A program made the translations under genes and the position numbers. From Zoogloeaceae bacterium (GTDB lineage: Bacteria; Pseudomonadota; Gammaproteobacteria; Burkholderiales; Rhodocyclaceae), in the NCBI GenBank assembly GCA_031273565.1, contig JAISRR010000157.1, positions 1 to 39,899 of the forward strand: a stretch of DNA of 39,899 nt, read 5' to 3'. This document shows, one piece after another, positions 27,735 to 35,734 of this stretch. Numbering within the stretch: position 1 is the stretch's first letter; each line of letters begins with the position of its first letter. The notes beneath the pieces are model-generated. The model saw nothing but the letters and a program-made list of their open reading frames with translations, ran no database searches and had not been told where the DNA came from.

Positions 27735-27741
27735 TCCTGCC

Positions 27742-28539
27742 TCATAACCTGCCCTCGTATTTCTGAAACCGCCGCAACAAGCGAACCGCTTTTTTCTCCA
27801 GCCAACGCAGCAGCCCGGCCTCTTCACGCAGAATGGCGCGCAGTGGTTTGTCGAAATAGACGCGCAAAAAACGGAGTTTATCGCGGCGGGTCAGACCGAT
27901 GTTGAGCGCGGAAAAATAGAGCGCGGCCAGATCCTTGTCGCGCCAGCGTTTGGGCGTCGCGGCTCGGGTCTGCGCCCGGTGCAGGTCGATCAGCGCCAAC
28001 TCCGGCGGAAAATTTTCCGCCTCTCCACGCAGCAGAAAATGACAAAGATAACAATCGCGGTGATTGACGCCCGCGCGATGCATGGCGGCGATGGTTTGCG
28101 CCACGGCGACAATCAGGGCGTATTTGCGGGCGGGCGCGGGTGGCTCCGTCGGCCAGTTTTGCGTCAGCGTTTCCAGATCGACGGCGGGGGCGATTGCTTC
28201 GGTGATGAGAAACGATTGCCGCCGCGCCGGGTTTGCGCCCCGCTCGCCAAAAGCCACCGCCGTCATCGTCGGCACCCGCGCGGCGTGCAGGCGTTGCAAC
28301 GCCTGCCATTCCTGACGCGCGCCCAATACGGGACGCTTGCCGGTGACAATATTCTTGCCGATTTCGCGCCAGCCGACGCCGTAGTGAATCTTGACAAAAT
28401 AGGCGCGACCGCCGATTTCGATGCGCAGGGTGCGACGCCCCGGCATGGCGCGATAGACGCGACCTTGCAGACGCTCGACTTCGGCGAACGGGTCTTTGCC
28501 ACGCCAGAGCGACAGGAAGGGGTCGCGCAATTCGAGCAT
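27742..28539 (-). CDS. waaP: LPS core heptose(I) kinase WaaP
   Basis: The ATG at 28539 follows the waaG stop by 2 bases; a much longer upstream frame only shadows waaG. The 265-residue product matches the family length. It has RAYFVKIHYGVGW (ATP-binding Lys at about 50), the near-invariant loop NHRDCYLCHFLL with catalytic D162, and LALIDLHRAQ. WaaP phosphorylates heptose I of the LPS inner core in the cytoplasm; in Pseudomonas this is essential for LPS export. Its coupling with waaG fits sequential core assembly. Confidence 0.95.
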   Translation of the reverse strand: MLELRDPFLSLWRGKDPFAEVERLQGRVYRAMPGRRTLRIEIGGRAYFVKIHYGVGWREIGKNIVTGKRPVLGARQEWQALQRLHAARVPTMTAVAFGERGANPARRQSFLITEAIAPAVDLETLTQNWPTEPPAPARKYALIVAVAQTIAAMHRAGVNHRDCYLCHFLLRGEAENFPPELALIDLHRAQTRAATPKRWRDKDLAALYFSALNIGLTRRDKLRFLRVYFDKPLRAILREEAGLLRWLEKKAVRLLRRFQKYEGRL

Positions 28540-28541
28540 GC

Positions 28542-29663
28542 TCAGGCCGCCCGCAAAATGATGTCCGCCGCGCGTTCGGGCAACGCATACAAGTCCGCCG
28601 TGGCGGCGTAGGCGAGCGCGTTTTTGCTCGCGGCGCGGCGGTAGTCGGCATCGGCCAGCACGTTCGCCAGCGCCGCGTTCAACGCTTCCTGCGCGAACGG
28701 GCTGGCGAGCACCACGCCAGCCCCGGCTTCGGCAATGTAATGGGCATAGCCGCAAACATCCGTCGCCAGCACCGGCAGGCCGGAAACCAGCGCCTCCAGC
28801 AGCACGGTGCCCGTGTTCTCGCTGTAGGCCGGGTGGATGAGCGCGTCCGCGCCCAGCAAAAAGCGCGGAATGTCGTCGCGGCCTTTCAGAATCGTAACCT
28901 GTTGCGCCAGTCCCAACGTCTGCGCCTGCAACAAAAAGGGTTTCGGATTGTCCTGACCGATGGCGATCAGTCTTACCCGCACGCGGAGGTTGGCGGGCAG
29001 GGCGGCCAGCGCCTTCAGGCTGCGATCCAGCCCTTTCGTCTTGAAGCCGGAACCGATTTGCAGCACGAGCAAATCATCTGCCGCCAGCCCGAATTCGGCG
29101 CGGAATCCGGCGCGGATGCCCTCCGCGTTTTCCGGTCGACGGCGATCCGGCGCGACGCCCGGCGGCAGCAGGTGAAACCGTGCGGGCGGCGTGCCGTAGT
29201 GTTTGATGAACAAAGGTTGCTGGGTCGCGGAAATCATCAGAATTTCGCTCTCTGCCGTCGGCGCGAACACCGCGCGTTCGTAAGCGGAAAAATGCCGGTA
29301 GCGGGCAAAGCGCCGATAAAGCGGATTACGCAACGTCTGCGCCTTTTCCTCGAAACAGGGGTCGGCGGCGTAATACACGTCGAGACCCGGCATTTTGTTG
29401 AAGCCCACGACGCGTTCGACCGGCTCGCGTTCGAGATCAGCCTTCACCCAGGCCGTGAATTTTTCATTACGATGATGATTGAAAAACGCCTTGACCGGCG
29501 CAATGCGTATGTCGAATCCGGCGGGAACCTCACCCTGCCAGAACAGGGTATAGACGCGAATCCCCGCGCCGCGCCGCTGGCATTCCAGGGCGATGCGCAG
29601 AAAATCGCGTTGCAGGCCACCGAAGGGAAAATACTTGTAGAGAATGAAAGCCAGCAAGGGCAC
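28542..29663 (-). CDS. waaG: LPS core glycosyltransferase WaaG
   Basis: The 373-residue GT4-family enzyme adds the first hexose to heptose II of the LPS core. It starts with GTG and reads LLAFILYKYFPFGGLQRDFL, which is characteristic of WaaG. The C-terminal donor-binding domain shows IGSGFKTKGLDRSL and the motif HPAYSENTGTVLLEALVSGLPV. There are 12 bases between the dsbA stop and the start, with a poor ribosome site, so translation may depend on upstream genes. Confidence 0.95.
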   Translation of the reverse strand: MPLLAFILYKYFPFGGLQRDFLRIALECQRRGAGIRVYTLFWQGEVPAGFDIRIAPVKAFFNHHRNEKFTAWVKADLEREPVERVVGFNKMPGLDVYYAADPCFEEKAQTLRNPLYRRFARYRHFSAYERAVFAPTAESEILMISATQQPLFIKHYGTPPARFHLLPPGVAPDRRRPENAEGIRAGFRAEFGLAADDLLVLQIGSGFKTKGLDRSLKALAALPANLRVRVRLIAIGQDNPKPFLLQAQTLGLAQQVTILKGRDDIPRFLLGADALIHPAYSENTGTVLLEALVSGLPVLATDVCGYAHYIAEAGAGVVLASPFAQEALNAALANVLADADYRRAASKNALAYAATADLYALPERAADIILRAA

Positions 29664-29675
29664 CCCCGCGCCGAC

Positions 29676-30281
29676 TTATTTCTTACGCACCTGCGCGATA
29701 AGCTGGTCGGTGTTTTTCAGCAGTTCCTCGAAGGTGTTGCCCGACATCTGGTACAAGCCTTCGACCACCAGCGTGGGCACGCTATCAATCCCCATGGAAT
29801 CGCGCACCTGCTCCGCTTGTTGCTGCTTGCTGACCACGGCAAAGGATTTCAGCAGTTCGCCGAACTTCTGACCGTTGCCGCCCTGCTGCACATACCACTC
29901 GATGATGCTTCTGTCGGTGTAAAGTCGCCGACCCTCTTTGTGCAGGGCGGCGAACACGGCGTCATCCAGACGCGCCAGATCGCCGCTGACTTCCAGCGCG
30001 TAATACAGCCGGGCGAGACTGGACCAGGCCGCATTCCAACCGACGTGCAGGCGACGAAAAGCGACATCGGCAGGTTGCCGCGCCGCCCATGCCTTGATGA
30101 TCGGATTGAAATCGTTGCAATGGTTACACGCGTAGGAAAAAAATTCGATGACCTCAATCTTGTTCGGATTTGCCTTGAGATGCTGACGGGACAGGCGCTC
30201 GTAGGGCGCAGACAATGCAGAAGTCGCGGGCAGCGCCAGCAAAGCGGCAGCGGCGGTCAGAAAACGACGACGGTTTTGCAT
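29676..30281 (-). CDS. dsbA: Thiol:disulfide interchange protein DsbA, atypical CNHC site
   Basis: The second ATG (30281) is chosen because AAGGAG lies 8 bases before it; the first ATG (30287) overlaps the SPOR-gene stop. The 201-residue periplasmic oxidase shows FFSYACNHCNDF with C52 and C55, and the cis-Pro loop DSVPTLVV. The active-site dipeptide is Asn-His instead of the usual Pro-His. The N-terminus NRRRFLTAAAALLALPA resembles a twin-arginine signal (RRxFL followed by a moderate hydrophobic core) but could also work with Sec. It lies between a SPOR protein and waaG, following the common argS-SPOR-dsbA order. Confidence 0.93.
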   Translation of the reverse strand: MQNRRRFLTAAAALLALPATSALSAPYERLSRQHLKANPNKIEVIEFFSYACNHCNDFNPIIKAWAARQPADVAFRRLHVGWNAAWSSLARLYYALEVSGDLARLDDAVFAALHKEGRRLYTDRSIIEWYVQQGGNGQKFGELLKSFAVVSKQQQAEQVRDSMGIDSVPTLVVEGLYQMSGNTFEELLKNTDQLIAQVRKK

Positions 30282-30286
30282 AAGCA

Positions 30287-30853
30287 TTACTCCTTGTTGA
30301 TCAATATGGTTTCCACGCCGGATTTCGCCAATTCAGCGCGCACACGACTGACCTCGCCCGTACTGGAATAGGGGCCGAGACGCAGACGATAAAAGGTTTT
30401 GTCCTGCACCATCACCTGCTGCACATTGGCTTCGTACCCGCTCATGGCGAGCGTGGCCTTGAGATTATCCGCTTCCTGCGGATTGCTGAAAGAACCGGCT
30501 TGCAGATAATGCGGATTTCCCGGCGTGGTTTGCGCGGCAGGCGTCGACGCAGGCGTGGCGTTGGATGCGGGCGGCGTCCCCCCCCCCGGCACGGCTTCCG
30601 TCCTGCCGGGCAGAATGTCGTAGAACTGGAAGCGTTTATCGTCGGGAACCGGGTCGCCGGGCTTGCCGGGCAGAGATACGGGCTGCTGGTCGGCGCGGCC
30701 GTTGGCATTCTCCACATGCGTCACCTTGTCGACGAAAGGCACCGGCGTATTGTTCATATACCAGACCACGCCGGCGGCGATCACCACGCCCAGCACCAGA
30801 CCAACAAACATGCCGACCAGCGTGCCGCCGCGCGAATATTGCATTGCTTTCAT
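30287..30853 (-). CDS. SPOR-domain membrane protein (FtsN-like)
   Basis: The 188-residue protein has a short cytoplasmic N-terminus, one transmembrane helix (about 11-32, TLVGMFVGLVLGVVIAAGVV) and a Pro/Ala/Thr-rich periplasmic linker. The C-terminal SPOR domain (about 112-187) includes YLQAGSFSNPQEADNLKA and RLRLGPY. SPOR domains bind denuded peptidoglycan at the division septum. The architecture is that of small FtsN-like proteins that follow argS in Betaproteobacteria. Its stop overlaps the upstream dsbA ATG by one base. Confidence 0.9.
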   Translation of the reverse strand: MKAMQYSRGGTLVGMFVGLVLGVVIAAGVVWYMNNTPVPFVDKVTHVENANGRADQQPVSLPGKPGDPVPDDKRFQFYDILPGRTEAVPGGGTPPASNATPASTPAAQTTPGNPHYLQAGSFSNPQEADNLKATLAMSGYEANVQQVMVQDKTFYRLRLGPYSSTGEVSRVRAELAKSGVETILINKE

Positions 30854-30865
30854 GAAAACTCCTCG

Positions 30866-32632
30866 TTACATACGATCCGGGCAGGAAACGCCCAATAAAT
30901 TCATCCCGTTTTGAATCACCTGCCGCACCGCGCCCGCGAGGGCCAATCGCGCCAGTTTCTGCGCTTCGTCATCAACCAGCATACGTTCGGCGTTGTACCA
31001 GGCGTGAAATTCAGCGGCAAGGTCTTTCAGGTAAAACGCGACCTGATGTGGCGACAGCTCCGCCGCCGCCGCTTCAATCACTTCCGGGAATTTCGCCAGC
31101 TTCGCCGCCAACGCCAACTCGCGTTCGCCGGTCAGCGCATCCGTTTCCACCTCTGTCAGAAGGGTTGCGTCGCCGCCCCATTGCCTCAATACCGAGGCAA
31201 CGCGGGCATGCGCGTACTGGATGTAATACACCGGATTTTCATTGCTCTGACGCTTGGCCAGGTCGAGGTCGAAATCCAGATGCTGGTCGGCCTTGCGCAA
31301 CACATAGAAAAAGCGGCAGGCGTCGTTGCCAACATCGCCCCGCAACTGGCGCAGGGTGACAAATTCGCCGGAACGGGTGGACATCGAAACTTTCTGCCCG
31401 TCACGATACAACACCGCGAATTGCACCAGAGACACCAGCAGGCGTTCCGCATCCAGCCCCAGCGCCGTCAGCGCCCCTTTGACACGCGGAATATAGCCGT
31501 GGTGATCCGCGCCCCAGATGTTGATGAGCCTGTCGAAGCCACGCTCATACTTGTTCAGGTGATAGGCGATGTCGGAAGCAAAATAAGTGTAGATGCCATT
31601 TTCGCGCTGCACCACGCGATCTTTTTCGTCGCCGAAAGCCGTGGATTTGAACCATTTGGCGCCATCCTGCACATACAGATGACCGGCCTTTTCCAGAAGC
31701 TCCACGCAGCGGGCCACGAGGCCGATGTCGAACAGCGCCTTTTCCGAAAACCAGACATCGAACTGCACGCCGAATTCTTCCAGATCGCCCCGCCCGTCCG
31801 CGAGTTGTTCGGACAGCACATGCTGATGCACGGACTTCCAGTCTTCACCCAGCAGACGCTTGCCGCTGGCAATCAGGGCGTCCAGATGCTTTTCGCGCTG
31901 CTCCCTGGCCTCGTCATCCGTACAGGCGGGATCGGGCAAACCCGGCGTGCCTTCCAGCACGGCGTCAGCCTCGCGCAGGTAACGGTCGCCACGCACGGCG
32001 CGCAACTGCTCGGCCATTACGCGCACATAATCGCCCTGATAGCCGTTGGGCGGAAAAGCCACGCCCGTCACGCCGGAAAATTCCAGATAGCGTAGCCAGG
32101 TCGACACCGCGAGAATATCCATCTGCCGTCCGGCGTCGTTGACATAATATTCGCGCGTCACGTCCCAGCCGGCAAAGGCGAGCAGGCTGCCAAGCGAAGC
32201 GCCATACGCCGCGCCGCGCCCGTGCCCGACATGCAGAGGGCCGGTGGGGTTGGCGGAAACGAATTCCAGCAACACTTTTTGTCCGCCGCCGATGGCTGAA
32301 CGTCCGTAATCCGCGCCCTCCTCCCACACGCGCCGGATAACCTCCGTCTTGGCGGCGGCGTCGAGCGTAAAGTTGATGAACCCGGCCCCGGCGATTTCCG
32401 CCTTCGCCACCAGCGGGGAAACCGGCAGTTCCGCCAGCAGACGGGCAGCAATTTCGCGCGGATTTTTTTTCAGGCGGCGGGCAAGCTGCATCGCCAGATT
32501 GCTGGCAAAGTCGCCATGCCCCGCGTCACGCGGACGCTCCAGCAAAATGGGCGTATCAATGGCTTCCGGCGCGACGCTGGCAAGGGCGCGGGCAAGCAGA
32601 GCGGTTAATTCGGTGCGGGGATCGTGGGCCAT
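30866..32632 (-). CDS. argS: Arginyl-tRNA synthetase ArgS
   Basis: The 588-residue class I synthetase charges tRNA-Arg. It has the N-terminal additional domain, the HIGH-equivalent in NPTGPLHVGHGRGAAYG, the KMSKS-equivalent KVSMSTRSGEFVTL, and the anticodon-binding domain ending MNLLGVSCPDRM. Length is normal. It heads a probable run of eight minus-strand genes from argS to the two-domain kinase, with very short gaps. The 95 bases in front (32633-32727) are A-rich and contain an AAAAGGAG stretch. Confidence 0.97.
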   Translation of the reverse strand: MAHDPRTELTALLARALASVAPEAIDTPILLERPRDAGHGDFASNLAMQLARRLKKNPREIAARLLAELPVSPLVAKAEIAGAGFINFTLDAAAKTEVIRRVWEEGADYGRSAIGGGQKVLLEFVSANPTGPLHVGHGRGAAYGASLGSLLAFAGWDVTREYYVNDAGRQMDILAVSTWLRYLEFSGVTGVAFPPNGYQGDYVRVMAEQLRAVRGDRYLREADAVLEGTPGLPDPACTDDEAREQREKHLDALIASGKRLLGEDWKSVHQHVLSEQLADGRGDLEEFGVQFDVWFSEKALFDIGLVARCVELLEKAGHLYVQDGAKWFKSTAFGDEKDRVVQRENGIYTYFASDIAYHLNKYERGFDRLINIWGADHHGYIPRVKGALTALGLDAERLLVSLVQFAVLYRDGQKVSMSTRSGEFVTLRQLRGDVGNDACRFFYVLRKADQHLDFDLDLAKRQSNENPVYYIQYAHARVASVLRQWGGDATLLTEVETDALTGERELALAAKLAKFPEVIEAAAAELSPHQVAFYLKDLAAEFHAWYNAERMLVDDEAQKLARLALAGAVRQVIQNGMNLLGVSCPDRM

Positions 32633-32727
32633 GAATCTCTGGCAGAAAATGAAAAAAAGGAGAAGATTATACCCGCGATAAGACAGGGATTAGAGATCAT
32701 GAAGCCATCGCGGGATATTTTTAGACT

Positions 32728-33228
32728 TCAACGCAAATTTTCGCCCAACCGTTCCAGGTCTGCATCACGCAGATACGTCAGCAAGGCTTTGCCATCGGGC
32801 GTAACGCGAAATTCGCCAAAGCGGGCAGCGGCGAAGTCATCGCCCTGGCCCTCCTGAAAGAAAAACGCATTGGGGCCAAGCGTGGGTTCTCCCTGACGCC
32901 TGCGGATACGCAGGGCAAACGAGCCTTCCGGCGGCGGGAGATCGTTGCCGGTTTGCCGTAAGCTCGCCCGCCCCGCCGGATCGAGGGCAATATAGGCGTA
33001 TCGGGCATCCCCATCGTATCGGGCATCCTGCAACGTGCGGTCAATGGCGAAACGCAGGGCCATGTAGTCGCCCTGCATCAGGGAGCGCGGATCGACGGGG
33101 GCCAGTGCGAGCAGGACGATTTTGCCTTGCGACAGGGTGCGCTCGTAAGTCCATACCGTCCACAAGGCGGGCGCAAGGGCGAAAATGGCGGCAAACGCCA
33201 GAAGGATGAGCAGGTCAGCGCGTTTCAT
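32728..33228 (-). CDS. GDYXXLXY domain protein
   Basis: The ATG at 33228 overlaps the DUF4401 gene stop (ATGA). The 166-residue product has an N-terminal membrane helix (LLILLAFAAIFALAPALWTV) and then a soluble, probably periplasmic domain. The family motif appears as GDYMALRF, with Phe in place of the last Tyr. A second half has EGSFALRIRRRQGEP. It is the third gene of a DUF2157-DUF4401-GDYXXLXY operon, a set that recurs in many bacteria but has no known function that I can recall. Confidence 0.88.
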   Translation of the reverse strand: MKRADLLILLAFAAIFALAPALWTVWTYERTLSQGKIVLLALAPVDPRSLMQGDYMALRFAIDRTLQDARYDGDARYAYIALDPAGRASLRQTGNDLPPPEGSFALRIRRRQGEPTLGPNAFFFQEGQGDDFAAARFGEFRVTPDGKALLTYLRDADLERLGENLR

Positions 33229-34298
33229 GCGGGTTTCCTTTGCCAATGGCGCAGGATGACGCATAGCGCCAGCAACACGCCGCCGCTTAACGCCAACACG
33301 CCGGATTTCACCAGAAGCGTCAATTCCAGGTTGTAATAAAACTGCCCCAGAAACCAGACCGCAACGACGAGCGACAGGATAAACCACCCCCGATGGCAGG
33401 CGTAAAAGGCGGCAAGCGACAGGCTGGCGCAAACCGGCAACCAGGGAGCGTTGAAGGCGGCGCAGGCAATAACGAGCGCCGCGACGCCGAGTACAGCGCG
33501 CTCCGCCAGCGGCAGTTTGCGGCTCAACCAGAAACAGGTGGAGAGAAACAGGAACGCCGCGCCCCAGGAATAGATCGGCAGGCTTACCGTGTGTTCAAGG
33601 CGTTCCTGCGCGTAATCCGAAAAACTCTGGAGCACGCAGAAATAGCCCATGACGCCGAAATTCATCAGCATTCCGGCATGCGCCAGCGCCTTGCAACGCA
33701 TCGCCTGTTTATGGGTAACCCATACCTCGCGGCTCAACCACAACGCGACGGACATTGCCGCAAACAACAGCGCGAGCATTTCAAGGCGGGGAATCCCCCT
33801 GATCAGTAACATATCGAGATCATCATTGGACAACGAGAAAACCCACATCGTCAGGTAAACCAGCGCCACCAGCGAACAAAGGCTGCGGTGCGGCAGCGTG
33901 CTGCGCGGCAGGGTCATCGCCACCGCAATCAACGCGCCGATCGGATAAAACAGGCCGTTGCCCTCGCCCAAAGCAATGGTCAGCATCGCCTGCCCCGCCA
34001 GGGAAAACGCCAACGCCAGTTGGACGAAAAAGGCGTCGTCCTTGCGGTAAAACAAAAACAGGGTGACGCCGAGCAGGAGCACACCGCAAATGCCCAATGA
34101 CATTTGGCTGAAATCTCTGGCAAACAGAGCAGTGAAGGCAAGAATCAGCATGCTGGCGGCAATCCACGCCGCAATGCCTTGCAACGCCGCCAACCAGCCA
34201 GGCGTGTGTAACGAGTGCGTTTCAAGGTCTTGCAGCGTCTCTGCCGACAGAATGCCGTGTTCCAACAGACGCGGCAGCGCGGATGTTTTTTGATTCAT
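33225..34298 (-). CDS. DUF4401 multi-pass membrane protein
   Basis: Start at ATG 34298, which overlaps the DUF2157 gene stop by four bases; the longer upstream frame is a shadow. The 357-residue product has a short N-terminal soluble helix (LPRLLEHGILSAETL) followed by about ten hydrophobic helices, ending in a basic tail (RHWQRKPA). It sits between the DUF2157 and GDYXXLXY genes and is translationally coupled to both. No catalytic motif is visible. It probably forms a membrane complex with the DUF2157 protein (inference from constant linkage). Confidence 0.85.
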   Translation of the reverse strand: MNQKTSALPRLLEHGILSAETLQDLETHSLHTPGWLAALQGIAAWIAASMLILAFTALFARDFSQMSLGICGVLLLGVTLFLFYRKDDAFFVQLALAFSLAGQAMLTIALGEGNGLFYPIGALIAVAMTLPRSTLPHRSLCSLVALVYLTMWVFSLSNDDLDMLLIRGIPRLEMLALLFAAMSVALWLSREVWVTHKQAMRCKALAHAGMLMNFGVMGYFCVLQSFSDYAQERLEHTVSLPIYSWGAAFLFLSTCFWLSRKLPLAERAVLGVAALVIACAAFNAPWLPVCASLSLAAFYACHRGWFILSLVVAVWFLGQFYYNLELTLLVKSGVLALSGGVLLALCVILRHWQRKPA

Positions 34299-35314
34299 GT
34301 CGCCTCTCCTTGCGCCCCTCCGGGCGTGGATGCGCTGCGATGCAGGCGTTTCAGCCACACCGCCAATGCCCCTGTCGTGATCATGAAGTACAGGGCGACC
34401 AGGTTGAGGACGGCAAAGTCATTGCTTAGGCTAAACAGCCAATGCGTCAGCCCCGTGGTCGTCACGATGATGAGCGTAAATCCGGTAATCGCCAGTATGA
34501 CGAGGTCGTGGCGCATCCGGCTGTAAAACCAGAACATCGCGACCGTAACCATAAAAAAGCCGACCGTCAGATGGCCCATGAGTTCATCCGCCAGAATCCA
34601 TCCCATCACCGCAAAGGTCAAAGGCAAAAGCATGGCAAGGGCACTCAAGCGGTGCAGATGCCGTCTGGCGCGCGCCAGCAAACGGACGCTCCATCGTTCC
34701 AGCGCGAGCAGCAGCAGCAGATTGAAACTGGCGAGCATGAAGAGCGCCTGTTCGTTCCGGGTAGAACGTTCACTGCCAGAATACTCAAAATAGCCAAAAT
34801 GCTGATGCAACGTCAGGAGCAAAGCCGTATTGACCACCACGAGCCACATGAACCAGTTTGCCGACGAACGCGCCAGCAGCGCAAAGGGCGTCATCAGCAA
34901 CGCCCAGGCCGCGAAAAGCTCCCAGATATCCGCGCCGGTCTGGTAAATCTGCCCGATCAGGGCCAGCAACGCCCCGGTGCACAACGACGCGCCGAACAAC
35001 GCCGCCCGCCAACCGGTCGAGAAAGGACGACTGAACGCCGCCGCCGCCACGCCCGCCAGAATCCCCACGCCCGCCAGCCCGATTTTGGCGAAGCGATGCA
35101 ACGCCGCCCAGTTGTACGCAAAAAAGAAAATAATGGCGGAAGCCAACAACAGCGTGCCCGCATAAGCGCATACCCGCATCCCCACTGCGAGCCACGCTTC
35201 ACGATCAGGCCGCAAGGCATCCAGCCGCGCCGCCGCCTGCACCTGCCCGGAATGCAGCCAACCATGTTCAGCCAGTTCAAAAATCTGACCAATCTGGGAA
35301 AAACGCCAGGCCAT
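34295..35314 (-). CDS. DUF2157 multi-pass membrane protein
   Basis: AGGAGG six bases before the ATG supports the start. The 339-residue product has a cytoplasmic N-terminal domain of about 45 residues (IFELAEHGWLHSGQVQAAAR) followed by about ten membrane helices, including the DUF2157 core with AGTLLLASAIIFFFAYNW. It heads the three-gene membrane operon. Function is unknown. Upstream (35315-35526) no clear promoter stands out. Confidence 0.87.
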   Translation of the reverse strand: MAWRFSQIGQIFELAEHGWLHSGQVQAAARLDALRPDREAWLAVGMRVCAYAGTLLLASAIIFFFAYNWAALHRFAKIGLAGVGILAGVAAAAFSRPFSTGWRAALFGASLCTGALLALIGQIYQTGADIWELFAAWALLMTPFALLARSSANWFMWLVVVNTALLLTLHQHFGYFEYSGSERSTRNEQALFMLASFNLLLLLALERWSVRLLARARRHLHRLSALAMLLPLTFAVMGWILADELMGHLTVGFFMVTVAMFWFYSRMRHDLVILAITGFTLIIVTTTGLTHWLFSLSNDFAVLNLVALYFMITTGALAVWLKRLHRSASTPGGAQGEAT

Positions 35315-35526
35315 GACCGGCCTCCTTGATGAAAAAACAATGCTGACAGTCTAGCAGTAAAGGCTTGAGATAACAGAAGGACGATGGCGAACTCACTTCA
35401 ATGGGGTTGCCGTCGCGCTGCAAACCTTGTGCGCGCTGGCAGAGGCCGGATTGATACCGGGACTCTGCTGGCTGGTCATCGCAAGTTCCACTGGAGAAAG
35501 CGGAAATTCTGGATGAAAACGGAAAA

Positions 35527-35661
35527 ATGACACCCTCCGCAGAAAGTCTTGTCGACTTTTTCCGTAAGAAAGGCAGCATTTACGGAGAAGCCGCGCTGCG
35601 TGAATTGGCGGCGCAAACCGGCAGGGATGGCAGGCGATTGGATCCCTTGACGCCCCCCTGA
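35527..35661 (+). CDS. Possible 44-aa soluble peptide, or gene remnant
   Basis: A short open frame, MTPSAESLVDFFRKKGSI continuing through YGEAALRELAAQTGRDG, has an amphipathic, protein-like composition and ends just before the amtB terminator. The frame is also open upstream to about 35454. No good ribosome site precedes the ATG. It could be a small gene, the end of a decayed one, or chance. It is the only coding-like item in the gap 35315-35734, which otherwise holds a degenerate stretch near 35455-35520 and the amtB terminator. Confidence 0.25.
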   Translation: MTPSAESLVDFFRKKGSIYGEAALRELAAQTGRDGRRLDPLTPP

Positions 35662-35682
35662 AGTCTTGCTGACTTTCCAAAA

Positions 35683-35714
35683 AAACGGGGCGCGCCCGAA
35701 GGCGCGCCCCGTTT
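35683..35714 (-). terminator. Rho-independent terminator of glnK-amtB
   Basis: On the minus strand a 14-bp stem around GGGGCGCGCC/GGCGCGCCCC closes a TTCG tetraloop and runs into seven T (the A-run 35679-35685). It lies about 20 bases after the amtB stop. It is a textbook intrinsic terminator. The stem would also form on the plus strand, but without a T-run there. Confidence 0.93.
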
Positions 35715-35734
35715 GCGTTGCCGAAACGCTGCGC

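Noticed and set aside
27742-28755. Longer start for waaP
   Set aside because: The extra 72 residues are an out-of-frame reading of waaG; the ATG at 28539 gives the family length.
28740-30371. Plus-strand open frame of 543 codons
   Set aside because: Antisense to waaG and dsbA, which are clear family members; no recognisable domain.
32728-33432. Longer start for the GDYXXLXY gene
   Set aside because: The extension only shadows the DUF4401 gene; the ATGA overlap start at 33228 precedes a clear membrane anchor.
35393-35680. 95-codon minus-strand frame
   Set aside because: Composition is that of repeat-derived text and it overlaps the region before the terminator; no start signal.
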